From Devosia sp. (GTDB lineage Bacteria > Pseudomonadota > Alphaproteobacteria > Rhizobiales > Devosiaceae): a stretch of DNA of 64,000 nucleotides. The stretch is taken from NCBI RefSeq assembly GCF_024707125.1, contig NZ_JANQAH010000011.1, positions 558,001-622,000 on the forward strand, read 5' to 3'. The position numbers and the translations under genes were made by a program. Positions 45,181-53,668 of this stretch are shown piece after piece (the stretch's first letter is position 1; each line of letters starts with the position of its first letter). The notes beneath the pieces are model-generated. The model was given only the letters and a program-made list of their open reading frames with translations, was not told where the DNA came from and made no database searches.

Positions 45181-46119
45181 CTATCGCAGCTTGGGATTGA
45201 GGGCATCGCGCAGCCAATCGCCCAGCAGGTTCACCGAAATGACCAGCAGGCAGAGCTGCATGACGGGGAAGATGACGATCCACCACATGCCCGAGAACAG
45301 GTATTGATTGCCGATGCGGATCAGCGTCCCCAGGGACGGCTGGCCCGGCGGCATGCCGATGCCGAGGAACGACAGCGTCGCCTCAGTGAGAATGGCCATG
45401 CCGAAGCTGAGCGTTGCCGCGACGAAAACCGGGGTCAGCGTATTGGGCAGGATGTGCTTGACCATGATGCGCCGCGGCGGCACCCGCAGCAGGCGCGCGG
45501 CCATCACATATTCCTTGCCGCGTTCGACAATGGTCTGGGCCCGCACGGTGCGGGCATATTGCACCCAGCCCGATAGCGTGATGGCAAGGACCAGCACGGC
45601 CGAGGCGCCAATTTCGCGCAGATCGGGTGGCAGCATCTGGCGGACGATGGCCGAGACCAGGATAGCGATGAGAATGGTCGGGATGGACAGGACCACGTCG
45701 CCGATGCGCATAAGAAGGTTGTCGACGACACCCCCGAAATAGCCGGCGATGAGGCCGAAGCTGAGGCCGATCAGCAGCGAAAATGACACCGCGGCGAGGC
45801 CAATCAGCAGCGAGGTGCGCGTGCCATAAAGCATCACCGAGAGCATGTCGCGGGCCTGGGTGTCGGTGCCCAGGATATAGGGCCATTCGCTGCCCTCGAC
45901 CCAGATCGGCGGCAGTTCGGACTTCCACATGTCGAGCTGCATCGCGTCATAGGGATTTTGCGGCGCGATGAGCGGGGCAAGGAATGCCGAGAGCACCAGC
46001 ACGGTCAGCAGCACCGCCGCAAAGCGGGCCGGCACCGAGTGGGAAAAGGACCACCGGAGGTCGCTGCGGCGGATGCGCTCGATCAGCGAAGGACGTTGGG
46101 GTGTGGACTGGATCGACAT
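45181..46119 (-). CDS. ABC transporter permease, DppC type
   Basis: 312 residues with an N-terminal cytoplasmic tail (IERIRRSDLRWSF), a first membrane helix, the conserved periplasmic segment LGTDTQARDMLS and a permease domain containing the EAA motif AARLLRVPPRRIMVKHILPN. It pairs with the DppB-type permease encoded 12 bases upstream. Confidence 0.93.
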   Translation of the reverse strand: MSIQSTPQRPSLIERIRRSDLRWSFSHSVPARFAAVLLTVLVLSAFLAPLIAPQNPYDAMQLDMWKSELPPIWVEGSEWPYILGTDTQARDMLSVMLYGTRTSLLIGLAAVSFSLLIGLSFGLIAGYFGGVVDNLLMRIGDVVLSIPTILIAILVSAIVRQMLPPDLREIGASAVLVLAITLSGWVQYARTVRAQTIVERGKEYVMAARLLRVPPRRIMVKHILPNTLTPVFVAATLSFGMAILTEATLSFLGIGMPPGQPSLGTLIRIGNQYLFSGMWWIVIFPVMQLCLLVISVNLLGDWLRDALNPKLR

Positions 46120-46131
46120 GGTTCTCTTCCC

Positions 46132-47100
46132 CTATTTGGCGCCGCGCAGGCGGGGGTCGATCACCGCGTAGAGGATGTCGACCATGGTGTTGAGGAAAAC
46201 GAAGATGAAGGAGACGATGCAGAGATAGGCCGCCATGACCGGGATATCGACGAAGGTCACGGCCTGGATGAACAGCATGCCCATGCCCGGCCACTGGAAG
46301 ACGGTTTCGGTGATCAGCGCGAAGGCGATCAGCGTGCCGATATTCATTGCGGTGAGCGTCACGACCGGCATGAGGCAATTGCGCAGGGCGTGGCGGAAAT
46401 AGATTCGGAAGCGTGGAATGCCGCGGGCCCGGGCAAATTTGACGAAGTCCGAGCGCATGACCTCAAGCATTTCGGCGCGCACGAGCCGCATCACCAGGGT
46501 CACCTGATAGAGCGAGAGCGAAATCGAGGGCAGGATCAGCGCCAGAAGGCCGGTGCGCGTGAGAAAGCCGGTCGACCACCACCCAAGTTCGACGACATCA
46601 CCGCGCCCGAAGGCGGGAAGCACGCCCAGCGAAACGGAGAACACCAGAATAAGCAGGATGCCGACCACGAAACTGGGGAGCGACACCCCGATAATCGAGC
46701 CGAATTGCAGGATTTCCGAATACCAGGCCCCCCGTTTTATCGACGTCAGCACGCCGAGTGGCAGGCCAACGAGCAGCGACAGGATGGTCGCGACGATCAC
46801 CAGTTCCATGGTGGCGGGGAAACGCTCAGCGATCAGGCCAAGGACTTCCTGGCCGTTGCGGTAGGAAATGCCGAAATTGCCCTGGGCGGCGTTGCCGACA
46901 AAGCGGGTATATTGAACGAGGAAATTGTCGTTGAGGCCGAGCTTTTCGCGCAGCAGCTCCTTGTCGGCCTGGGTCGTCTGCTCGGTGGACATCATGTCCA
47001 CCGGATCGCCCGCCAGGCGGAAAATCAGGAAGGCCAGAAGGGCCACGGTCAGCATCACCAGTAGAGCATTGGCTAGCTTTTTGATGATGAAGACCAGCAT
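46132..47100 (-). CDS. ABC transporter permease, DppB type
   Basis: 322 residues: N-terminal MLVFIIKKLANALLVMLTVAL helix, RLAGDPVD, the periplasmic segment NFGISYRNGQEV and a permease domain with the EAA loop FARARGIPRFRIYFRHALRN. First gene of the import/amidohydrolase operon; the 292 bases upstream of it carry a strong operator candidate. Confidence 0.93.
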   Translation of the reverse strand: MLVFIIKKLANALLVMLTVALLAFLIFRLAGDPVDMMSTEQTTQADKELLREKLGLNDNFLVQYTRFVGNAAQGNFGISYRNGQEVLGLIAERFPATMELVIVATILSLLVGLPLGVLTSIKRGAWYSEILQFGSIIGVSLPSFVVGILLILVFSVSLGVLPAFGRGDVVELGWWSTGFLTRTGLLALILPSISLSLYQVTLVMRLVRAEMLEVMRSDFVKFARARGIPRFRIYFRHALRNCLMPVVTLTAMNIGTLIAFALITETVFQWPGMGMLFIQAVTFVDIPVMAAYLCIVSFIFVFLNTMVDILYAVIDPRLRGAK

Positions 47101-47301
47101 TGGCTATTTCCCGTTTGGCAAAGAGAGCTTTGGGACGGCAACCGGGCGCATGGCCAGGCACTGACCGGGATTGCCGGTCATTCCGTCATTTCGGGACGCC
47201 ATGGCGCTCCCGGCAAAACCCATCTTTTCCTCCATCCTCCAGCGGCCTTCTCCTGACCGCATGGTTGCATCCTTACCGTCGAGCAAACTCGTGTCAATCA
47301 T

Positions 47302-47313
47302 ATTGTCGACAAT
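47302..47313. promoter_or_regulatory. 12-bp perfect palindrome, candidate GntR operator
   Basis: ATTGTCGACAAT is a perfect palindrome in the 292-base non-coding stretch between the racemase stop and the dppB-type gene, with a related partial copy (CCGACATTATT) starting 5 bases further on. The sequence matches the operator-like element near the GntR gene at 48771 in its TTGT..ACAA core. The rest of 47101-47392 shows no gene. Confidence 0.72.
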
Positions 47314-47392
47314 TCTGCCGACATTATTACCCGCAAGATGCGCGCAAAGAGTTCGGCAATCGGCGCGACAAGACGCGATTGCCCGGCAACAC

Positions 47393-48094
47393 TCAGTCCT
47401 TCTGACGAGGAAAGGCGTAGGAATTAGCCTTGGACGTGCGCAGCCCCGCCCCGACCAAAGCCTCGGCTGCCTTGATGGCAACGACGATGCCATCGATAAC
47501 GACGACGCCAGTGGCCGCGGTCAGTGCATCGGTCATTTCGGACATGCCCGCGCACCCCAACACCACGGCCTCGGCACGGTCCTCGTCGCGGGCCCGTGCG
47601 ATCTCGGCGAGAAGCAGATCGAAGGCGCGCTCGGGCTCGGCTTCGAGCGTCAGGACTGGCAGATCGATGCAACGGACGCGGCGGCAATGCTGGCTGGCGC
47701 CATAGCGCAGCACCAAGTCTTCGATGGCCGGCACGGAGCGCGGCAACGTGGTGATGATGGAAAAGCGCTTGGCGACGACCATGGCCGCCTGAACGGCCGC
47801 TTGGCAAATTCCAAGCACGGGCCCGGCGGCATATTCGCGGGCAGCATCGAGGCCGGGATCGTCGAAACAGGCGATGACGGTGGCCTCGGCACCAGCAGCT
47901 TCGGCCGCACGAATGTCGGCCAGCATGGCGGGAACCGATAGAGCTTCGTCGGAAAAACCCTCGATGCTGACTGGGGTGCCGCTACCGGTGCGCGCATCGA
48001 TCACTGTGCCCGGAGAGGCCACGCGCTGGGCCGTGCGCAGTGCCTGCTCGGTCATTGACGCGGTGGAATTGGGATTAATCAGCAGGATTTGCAT
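47393..48094 (-). CDS. Aspartate/glutamate/hydantoin racemase family protein
   Basis: 233 residues. The N-terminus MQILLINPNSTASMTEQ is characteristic of hydantoin racemases (HyuE) and related Asp/Glu racemases. The two catalytic Cys occur in IACFDDPGL and LGCAGMSEM. The enzyme inverts the alpha carbon of an amino acid, hydantoin or a related cyclic imide. 11 bases behind the flavin reductase gene in the same operon. Confidence 0.9.
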   Translation of the reverse strand: MQILLINPNSTASMTEQALRTAQRVASPGTVIDARTGSGTPVSIEGFSDEALSVPAMLADIRAAEAAGAEATVIACFDDPGLDAAREYAAGPVLGICQAAVQAAMVVAKRFSIITTLPRSVPAIEDLVLRYGASQHCRRVRCIDLPVLTLEAEPERAFDLLLAEIARARDEDRAEAVVLGCAGMSEMTDALTAATGVVVIDGIVVAIKAAEALVGAGLRTSKANSYAFPRQKD

Positions 48095-48105
48095 GGCTTT
48101 GGCAT

Positions 48106-48723
48106 CTATTTCTTGAGGTCCGCCAGCGCGGGAGCTTTGAGGACAAACTGCTGATCAGAGACGATGTAATTGTCGGCATGGAGCCGGGCGATGGGGTGAT
48201 AGACCTCGGGATTGACGTAGCGCTGCTGCTCGTCGAGGCAATCGCGCCTTATGTGCATATGCACCACTTCGCCCAGGATGATGACGCGGCGCGGATATTC
48301 GATGATGCGCTCGACGCGGCACTCCATGGCGCAGGGGCTGGCGGGCAGGTAAACGCAATCGACCTGGGCGCCGGGAGCAGTCTCGGCCTCGGCCAGGGCC
48401 AGTTCATCGGTATCGGCATCAACCGGTAGACCGCAGATCAACATGGTCTCGGCCAGGGGCATATCGACCATATTCACAGTGAACTCGTTGGTGCGCCGGA
48501 TATTGGCGACCGTGTCCTTCTCCTGCCCGTTGGGGCGCGGCTGGATGCCAAGCGCAACGATCGCCGGATCATGGGAAAAGACATTGAAGAAGCTCATCGG
48601 TGCGCCGTTGCTATGGCCGTTCGCGGAACGCGTTGTGACGAGCGCAATAGGGCGCGGGCCCACAAAATTGGTGAGCAGGCGGTAGCGGTCCATCGGCTCG
48701 AGCGCAGTCAGATCGAATTCCAT
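48106..48723 (-). CDS. Flavin reductase family protein (FMN-binding split barrel)
   Basis: 205 residues with the FMN-binding split-barrel signature GPRPIALVTTRSANGHSNGAPMSFF and an adjacent KDTVANIRRTNEFTVN stretch. This DIM6/NTAB subgroup usually supplies reduced FMN to a partner monooxygenase or carries out its own reduction. No oxygenase is encoded in the window. The ATG at 48723 was preferred; another in-frame ATG at 48771 lies inside the operator palindrome and has no ribosome-binding site. Confidence 0.88.
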   Translation of the reverse strand: MEFDLTALEPMDRYRLLTNFVGPRPIALVTTRSANGHSNGAPMSFFNVFSHDPAIVALGIQPRPNGQEKDTVANIRRTNEFTVNMVDMPLAETMLICGLPVDADTDELALAEAETAPGAQVDCVYLPASPCAMECRVERIIEYPRRVIILGEVVHMHIRRDCLDEQQRYVNPEVYHPIARLHADNYIVSDQQFVLKAPALADLKK

Positions 48724-48770
48724 CGCGGTACTTTCAGTCACGGTCACAAGCGCGTCGCATAAAGTCGACA

Positions 48771-48786
48771 TTATTGTCTACAATAA
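48771..48786. promoter_or_regulatory. 16-bp palindrome, candidate GntR operator in divergent promoter
   Basis: TTATTGTCTACAATAA has perfect 7-base arms around a 2-base centre, and is preceded by an overlapping GTCGACATTATT. It is located between the flavin reductase/racemase operon and the divergent GntR gene, where autoregulation and operon control would both be served. Confidence 0.75.
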
Positions 48787-48859
48787 CGGCTTTGATTTAT
48801 GTGGACCAGATGGAAAAAAGAGTTAGAAGTCACAAGGCAACGCTGTCCGGTCCGCACAA

Positions 48860-49528
48860 ATGGCACCCATAACCGTCGAACATATCGCCGAACGCATCTG
48901 GCTCTCCATCGCCGAGCGCCGACTGCGTCCGGGGATGCGCCTGAAAGAGGCGGAGCTTGCGGAAATTTTCGGGGTGAGCCGGGCCCGCATCCGTCAGGTC
49001 TTGACGGCTCTCGAGCGCGACGGCCTCGTTAAGACCGAGGCCAACAAGGGCGCCATCGTTGCCGAGCCGAGCGCGGAAGAAGCGCGCGACATTTTCCACA
49101 TCCGGCGCGAAGTCGAGCAGCGCGTGTTGGCCCGACTCATCGGCCATCTCGATGCCGAAAAGCTGCTCGACCTCTTCGCGCATGTCGCCAAGGAGCGCGC
49201 AGCCAACGCCACCAACGACCAGCGCGAGATCATCAAGCTCTCCGGCGGTTTTCACCTCATGCTGGCCGAAATGGCCGGAGCCGATTTCCTCTGGGGCCTG
49301 ATGCGCGACCTTGTCAGTCGCACCTCGCTAATCACGGCGGCCTTCCGCGATTCAGACAAATACAATTGCGGACCGGACGAGCACGAAGAGCTGCTGATGC
49401 ATCTCAAGAACGGCGACCTGCAAAAGGCGCAACACGCAATGGTCCATCACCTCGAGCATGTCGAAAATGAGCTCAAGCTCTCCGGCAACCTCGACCTCGC
49501 CCGCAGCCTCAAGGACGCATTGCTGTAG
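48860..49528 (+). CDS. GntR-family (FCD subfamily) transcriptional regulator
   Basis: 222 residues. Winged helix LKEAELAEIFGVSRARIRQVLTALERDGLV followed by the NKGAIV wing, then an FCD domain with metal-ligand candidates in SGGFHLMLAEMAGAD and HEELLMHLKNGD. It is divergent from the flavin reductase/racemase genes and the likely regulator of the 35.9-48.7 kb catabolic cluster through the palindromes at 48771 and 47302. Confidence 0.92.
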   Translation: MAPITVEHIAERIWLSIAERRLRPGMRLKEAELAEIFGVSRARIRQVLTALERDGLVKTEANKGAIVAEPSAEEARDIFHIRREVEQRVLARLIGHLDAEKLLDLFAHVAKERAANATNDQREIIKLSGGFHLMLAEMAGADFLWGLMRDLVSRTSLITAAFRDSDKYNCGPDEHEELLMHLKNGDLQKAQHAMVHHLEHVENELKLSGNLDLARSLKDALL

Positions 49529-49642
49529 CTGTCAAAGGGGCTAGGTAGGCATGCGAGGGCAAGACCTCATGGGGCAGTCCTCCTCGGCGCCGAGATAGTT
49601 GAAATCCTCACTTGCGCGATCGTCCCTGGCTCGCCTATGGTC

Positions 49643-49746
49643 GCGCCATTCCACAGGGGTGCTCCGTAGAGTCGGGGCTGAGATGGAGGCGACAAGCCTT
49701 CGGACCCTACAGCTGATCTGGGTAATACCAGCGGAGCGAGGCGGGC
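49643..49746 (+). ncRNA. TPP riboswitch (THI element)
   Basis: The conserved THI-box blocks occur in order: CAGGGGTGCT (49654-49663), GGGGCTGAGAT (49674-49684), ACCCT (49704-49708), CTGATCTGGGTAATACCAGCGGAG (49713-49736, one core run) and a closing GGCGGG. It binds thiamine pyrophosphate. The closing helix ends 2 bases before ATG 49748, so the ribosome-binding site is part of the element and control is most likely translational. This explains the non-coding stretch 49529-49747. Confidence 0.95.
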
Positions 49747-49747
49747 T

Positions 49748-50357
49748 ATGTTCTCTGGCGCACAAATTTCCCTTTATCCGATGGCCGACGATTTCGTCGG
49801 CATCATCATGAGTGCCCTTTTCGGCGCTTGATCCCTATCGGGATCGCCTGCGCATCGAGACCGATGACGTTTCCACACTTCTCGTCGGGCCGCCGGAAGT
49901 CCTGTTCCCGGCCATGCGGGACCTTTTCAGCGCAGCTGCAAGGACTGGTGTTCATTGCACCCTCTCGGCGGCAATTTCACGCGGCTGTCCGGGCGAACCA
50001 GATGACGCCATCTGTCAATCGGGGCATTTCGCCGGTCCAATGGCTCCGCTTGCCGAACGTCAGCAAGCTGCTCTGGCCGCAGTTGCCGATGCACCGACAA
50101 TGAACGTTTTCTCGGTCGCCCAGTTCTCGCTCTACGTCATGGGGCAAGGGAACCACATGGACGAAATTTACGGCTGCATCGACTTCCTGAAAAACTCGGG
50201 CACCTTCGAGACGTCCAAGCACTTCTGCACCAAACTCAACGGCGATACCGGCGCCTTGTTTGCCACCCTGGAACAGGCTTTCTGTCGCTTCGGGCCGCCC
50301 GAGGGGCATGTCACCATCGATCTCACGGTTTCGGCCAACAGCCCCAGCGCCCGTTAA
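49748..50357 (+). pseudogene. ykoF: YkoF-family thiamine/HMP-binding protein, disrupted by a 1-base frameshift
   Basis: From ATG 49748 the frame encodes MFSGAQISLYPMADDFVGI, the conserved YkoF N-terminus, and ends in a stop at 49829-49831. The remaining protein (SALDPYRDRLRIETDD through SRGCPGEPDD to the end) lies one frame away. Removing one T from the T4 run at 49818-49821 joins them into a 202-residue protein. YkoF proteins bind thiamine or hydroxymethylpyrimidine and accompany precursor importers. The GTG at 49812 would give an artificial N-terminus directly after a stop codon. A base-calling error is as likely as a true mutation. Confidence 0.87.
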
Positions 50358-50368
50358 GCGTTGGAGCC

Positions 50369-51166
50369 ATGATGTCGATCGGATCCGCTCCTTTGCGCGC
50401 CGTTGCGCGTCTTTCCAGTCATGCTGGTCCGGCCGTGTTGTCGGTTGCCACGCTCGTCCTTGGCTGGGAAGCCTATGTGCATTTCTCGGGTATTTCGCCG
50501 ACGGCGCTGCCGGCGCCTTCGAGAATTCTGCTGCAGGCCTTTGAACAACGCGAGGCACTCGCAAGTCACAGCCTGGCGACGCTCCAGGCCACCACCTTCG
50601 GCTTCAGCTGTTCGCTGATTGCCGCATTTGTCTTTTCGCTTCTGGTGGACTTCTTCCCGCCGCTGCGAAGGGCGCTATTCCCCGTCTTCATCATCACTCA
50701 AACTCTGCCATTGATCGCCATCGCCCCGCTGATCGTGCTCTGGTTCGGCTTTGGACTGACGCCCAAGATCGTGCTGGTCGCCCTGGTGACGTTCTTTCCG
50801 GTGCTGGTGGCGTTGGCACAGGGTTACGCCGCCACCGACCGCGATCTCGAGGCCTTGCTCGCCTCCATGGGGGCCTCGCGCTGGCGCATCTTCACCATGG
50901 CGCGACTGCCGTCCTCCCTGCCCTATTTCTTCGCCGGCCTGCGGATTTCCATCACCTACGCCGTCGTCGGCGCGATCTTCTCGGAATATGCCGGCGCCGC
51001 CAAAGGACTTGGGATCTACATCCTCAACGCCAAGAACAATTTTCGTCCCGACCTAGTGCTGGCCGCTGTTTTCGTCAGCGCGACGCTGACCCTGGCCCTT
51101 TTTGGGGCCACGGTTTTAGTCCAACGCGCCGCCATGCCGTGGGCCCGCCTCGGGGAGAGCCGATGA
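50369..51166 (+). CDS. thiX: ABC transporter permease ThiX (thiamine pyrimidine precursor)
   Basis: 265 residues with six membrane segments of the SsuC/TauC-type permease family. The cytoplasmic EAA loop reads EALLASMGASRWRIFTMARLPSSLPYFFAGLRI, and the end carries SEYAGAAKGLG. Two consecutive ATGs (50369 and 50372) follow GGAG; the second has the better spacing. The assignment to thiamine precursor uptake rests on the riboswitch, YkoF and the ThiY-type binding protein. Confidence 0.9.
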   Translation: MMSIGSAPLRAVARLSSHAGPAVLSVATLVLGWEAYVHFSGISPTALPAPSRILLQAFEQREALASHSLATLQATTFGFSCSLIAAFVFSLLVDFFPPLRRALFPVFIITQTLPLIAIAPLIVLWFGFGLTPKIVLVALVTFFPVLVALAQGYAATDRDLEALLASMGASRWRIFTMARLPSSLPYFFAGLRISITYAVVGAIFSEYAGAAKGLGIYILNAKNNFRPDLVLAAVFVSATLTLALFGATVLVQRAAMPWARLGESR

Positions 51167-51912
51167 GCACGGCGGGTCTGGAAATGCGGGGTGTGAATAA
51201 GGGCTTCGATGGCAACACCGTGCTGCATGACATCAGCCTCTTCGTGCGCCCGGGTGAGTTCGTCTCCATCGTTGGACCGTCCGGGGCCGGGAAGTCCACA
51301 ATACTCAATCTGCTGACCGGGGCGTTGGAACCGGATAGTGGCGAGATACTGTTCGACGGCAGCCCCCTGATACCGGGTCGGCACCGCTTCGCCTTCATGC
51401 CGCAACGCGATGCGCTGATGCCTTGGCGTCGCGTCATCGACAACACGACGCTCGGCCTGGAAGTGGCAGGAATGTCCCGCAGCGCCACACGCGATAAAGT
51501 TCGTCCATTGTTCGCCGAATTCGGCCTCAATGGCTTCGAGTTCCACTATCCCGCCCAATTGTCAGGTGGGATGCGCCAGCGCGCCGCGCTCTTGCGGACC
51601 GTGGTCCAGGGCAAACCCATCCTGCTACTCGACGAACCGTTCGGCGCTCTCGATGCCCTCACCCGCACCCGAATGCAGCGCTGGCTTGCCGAGATGTGGA
51701 CGCGTCATCGTTGGACCGTGCTCCTGATCACCCACGATGTGCGTGAAGCCACCCTGTTATCCGACCGGGTCTATGTGCTTTCCGCCCGCCCGGCTCGGAT
51801 CGACCGCACAATCCAGGTGCCCTTGACACACCCCAGACCCCCTACGGGTTCTAACGCTCTGGCCGCCATCGAGTTCGAAATCCTGCAAACGCTCTTCAAA
51901 GCCGAGGTTTGA
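51163..51912 (+). CDS. thiZ: ABC transporter ATP-binding protein ThiZ
   Basis: 249 residues, single ATPase domain: Walker A GPSGAGKST, Q-loop FMPQRDALMPW, signature LSGGMRQR, Walker B ILLLDEPFGALD, switch LITHDVREA. Nitrate/taurine-type subfamily. The ATG at 51163 overlaps the permease stop (ATGA). Energises ThiX. Confidence 0.91.
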   Translation: MSTAGLEMRGVNKGFDGNTVLHDISLFVRPGEFVSIVGPSGAGKSTILNLLTGALEPDSGEILFDGSPLIPGRHRFAFMPQRDALMPWRRVIDNTTLGLEVAGMSRSATRDKVRPLFAEFGLNGFEFHYPAQLSGGMRQRAALLRTVVQGKPILLLDEPFGALDALTRTRMQRWLAEMWTRHRWTVLLITHDVREATLLSDRVYVLSARPARIDRTIQVPLTHPRPPTGSNALAAIEFEILQTLFKAEV

Positions 51913-51914
51913 CC

Positions 51915-52922
51915 ATGCCGCTCCTTCGCCCCGCCGCCGCTCTTCTCATTGCTACGTTGGCCACAGCCGTGCCCGTCATGGCGCAACCAACGCCGGTAAC
52001 CATGGCGCTGGATTGGACGCCCAACACCAACCACATCGGCCTCTATGTGGCGGAAGCGAAGGGCTTCTACGATGAAGCTGGTCTGGACGTGCAGATCCTG
52101 CCCTATTCGGATACCTCCGCCGCTACCCTCGTTGCCAACCGCGTCGCCGATTTTGGTGTTCTCGGGTCCATCGGCCTCTTCATCCAGCGGGCCGCCGGCG
52201 CCGATCTGGTTGCAACTTATGCCCTTGTGCAGACGGAAACGGGTCGACTGGTGTTCAATGGCGACCGACAGGATATCCAAAGCCCCAAGGACCTTGATGG
52301 AAAAACCTATGCGGGGTTCGGTGGGGCGTGGGAGGACGTCCTGTTGGGCACAATGATCCGCAATGATGGCGGCAAGGGCGAATATGAGACGTTGACCCTT
52401 GGCACCTCGGCCTATGAGGCGCTCTACAATGGTGCCGTTGATTTCACCCTTGAAGTTTACACTTGGGAGGGCGTGAAGGCGGATCGTGATGGTCGCAAGC
52501 AGCGCGCGTTCCGCTATGCCGATTTCGGGGTGCCCGACCAGCATACGAATTTCATTGGTACCAGTGGCGCCTATCTCGCAGAACACCCAGACACCGCTAC
52601 GGCCTTCATCGGCGCCACGCAAAAAGGCTATGCCTACGCGGTCGAAAACCCCGATGAGGCGGCCGACATTCTCGTTGCCGCCAATCCCGAGGCAGCCCTC
52701 GACCGCGATTTCGTTCGAGCGTCGCTCCAAGCTCTGATCGACGACCACTACCTCAGGGGCGAAGACGGCGAGGTCGGAACGATCAATGCTGCCAAAATGG
52801 AGGCTGTAGGCGAGTTCATTTTCCGGTCGGGGATCCTGAAGGATGGCGAGGGCAAACCGCTAACAAAGGCCCCTGACGTTTCGACCTATTACTCCAACGA
52901 ATATCTCACCACTAAGAGGTAG
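51915..52922 (+). CDS. thiY: Thiamine pyrimidine precursor-binding protein ThiY (NMT1/THI5-like)
   Basis: 335 residues. Sec signal peptide ending near PVMAQ, then ALDWTPNTNHIGLYVAEAKGFYDEAGLDV, the hallmark of the NMT1/THI5 fold in ThiY proteins that bind formylaminopyrimidine or HMP. Starts 2 bases after the thiZ stop. The last gene of the riboswitch-controlled operon; no clear terminator is seen in the 32 bases before the convergent response regulator gene. Confidence 0.92.
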   Translation: MPLLRPAAALLIATLATAVPVMAQPTPVTMALDWTPNTNHIGLYVAEAKGFYDEAGLDVQILPYSDTSAATLVANRVADFGVLGSIGLFIQRAAGADLVATYALVQTETGRLVFNGDRQDIQSPKDLDGKTYAGFGGAWEDVLLGTMIRNDGGKGEYETLTLGTSAYEALYNGAVDFTLEVYTWEGVKADRDGRKQRAFRYADFGVPDQHTNFIGTSGAYLAEHPDTATAFIGATQKGYAYAVENPDEAADILVAANPEAALDRDFVRASLQALIDDHYLRGEDGEVGTINAAKMEAVGEFIFRSGILKDGEGKPLTKAPDVSTYYSNEYLTTKR

Positions 52923-52954
52923 AATGGCAGCGTCGCCTTCGAAAGGAAACCTGG

Positions 52955-53668
52955 TTAGGTTTGAATCGCAAAGTCGCGAATGTTCTGCCCGTTGAGGTCC
53001 TGTTCCTGCTGCTTGGCAGAAATTGCCACCTCCACGCGGTTGCGTGCTTTGAGCTTCTGCATGATCTGCGTCATGTAGTACTTAACGGTCTTCTCACTTA
53101 GGTGCAGCTGACAGGCAATCTGCTTATTGGTGTAGCCATGCACAACGTGCGCGACGATGGCCATCTCTCGGGACGTAAGACAGGCCGCCTCGAATGCGGC
53201 CGCCGATTTGGCGTGGGCCTTCAGCGACGTCATGACGGAGGCCGCATATTGTTTGGCAACAAACATTTGACCCGCGCCAACCTCACCGATGGCTTCCAAG
53301 AGCTCCTCGTAGGGCGAAGTCTTCAAGACAAATCCTAAGGCTCCCGCCTCCAGGGCCCGGATAGCCGAATCTGGACTGCAATAGGCGGTGTAGACCAGCA
53401 TTCTGGTTTCCGGCACGCCTTCCGCGATGGTTGAAATGGCTTGGAAAACGTCGCCAGGCATCGAGAGGTCGATGATTGCAACATCAGGTTTGGTGCCTGC
53501 GACGAGTTCAACCAATTGCGACACATCCGCGGCTTGGCCAACGATGAACGTGTTGGCCTCATTGGCCAAGAGCTCAACAAGCCCTTGCAGAAAGACAGGG
53601 TGGTCATCTGCGAGCGCGATCGTCTTGGCTTGGTGACGCACGGCCTGATGGTTCCAAACGGCCTCCAT
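52955..53668 (-). CDS. NarL/LuxR-type response regulator
   Basis: 237 residues. The receiver domain contains the acidic pair in LADDHP, the phosphoacceptor Asp in IIDLSMPG, Thr in VYTA and Lys in LKTS. The C-terminal LuxR helix-turn-helix reads LTSREMAIVAHVVHGYTNKQIACQLHLSEKTVKYYMTQIMQKL. It starts directly after the adaptor stop (AGGAGTAAATG), so it is the last gene of the secretion operon. No histidine kinase is encoded nearby. It may regulate secretion or biofilm genes. Confidence 0.9.
   Translation of the reverse strand: MEAVWNHQAVRHQAKTIALADDHPVFLQGLVELLANEANTFIVGQAADVSQLVELVAGTKPDVAIIDLSMPGDVFQAISTIAEGVPETRMLVYTAYCSPDSAIRALEAGALGFVLKTSPYEELLEAIGEVGAGQMFVAKQYAASVMTSLKAHAKSAAAFEAACLTSREMAIVAHVVHGYTNKQIACQLHLSEKTVKYYMTQIMQKLKARNRVEVAISAKQQEQDLNGQNIRDFAIQT

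Noticed and set aside
49812-50357. YkoF gene starting at GTG 49812
   Set aside because: The codon follows directly on a stop, has no ribosome-binding site and lacks the conserved N-terminus that exists in the neighbouring frame from 49748.
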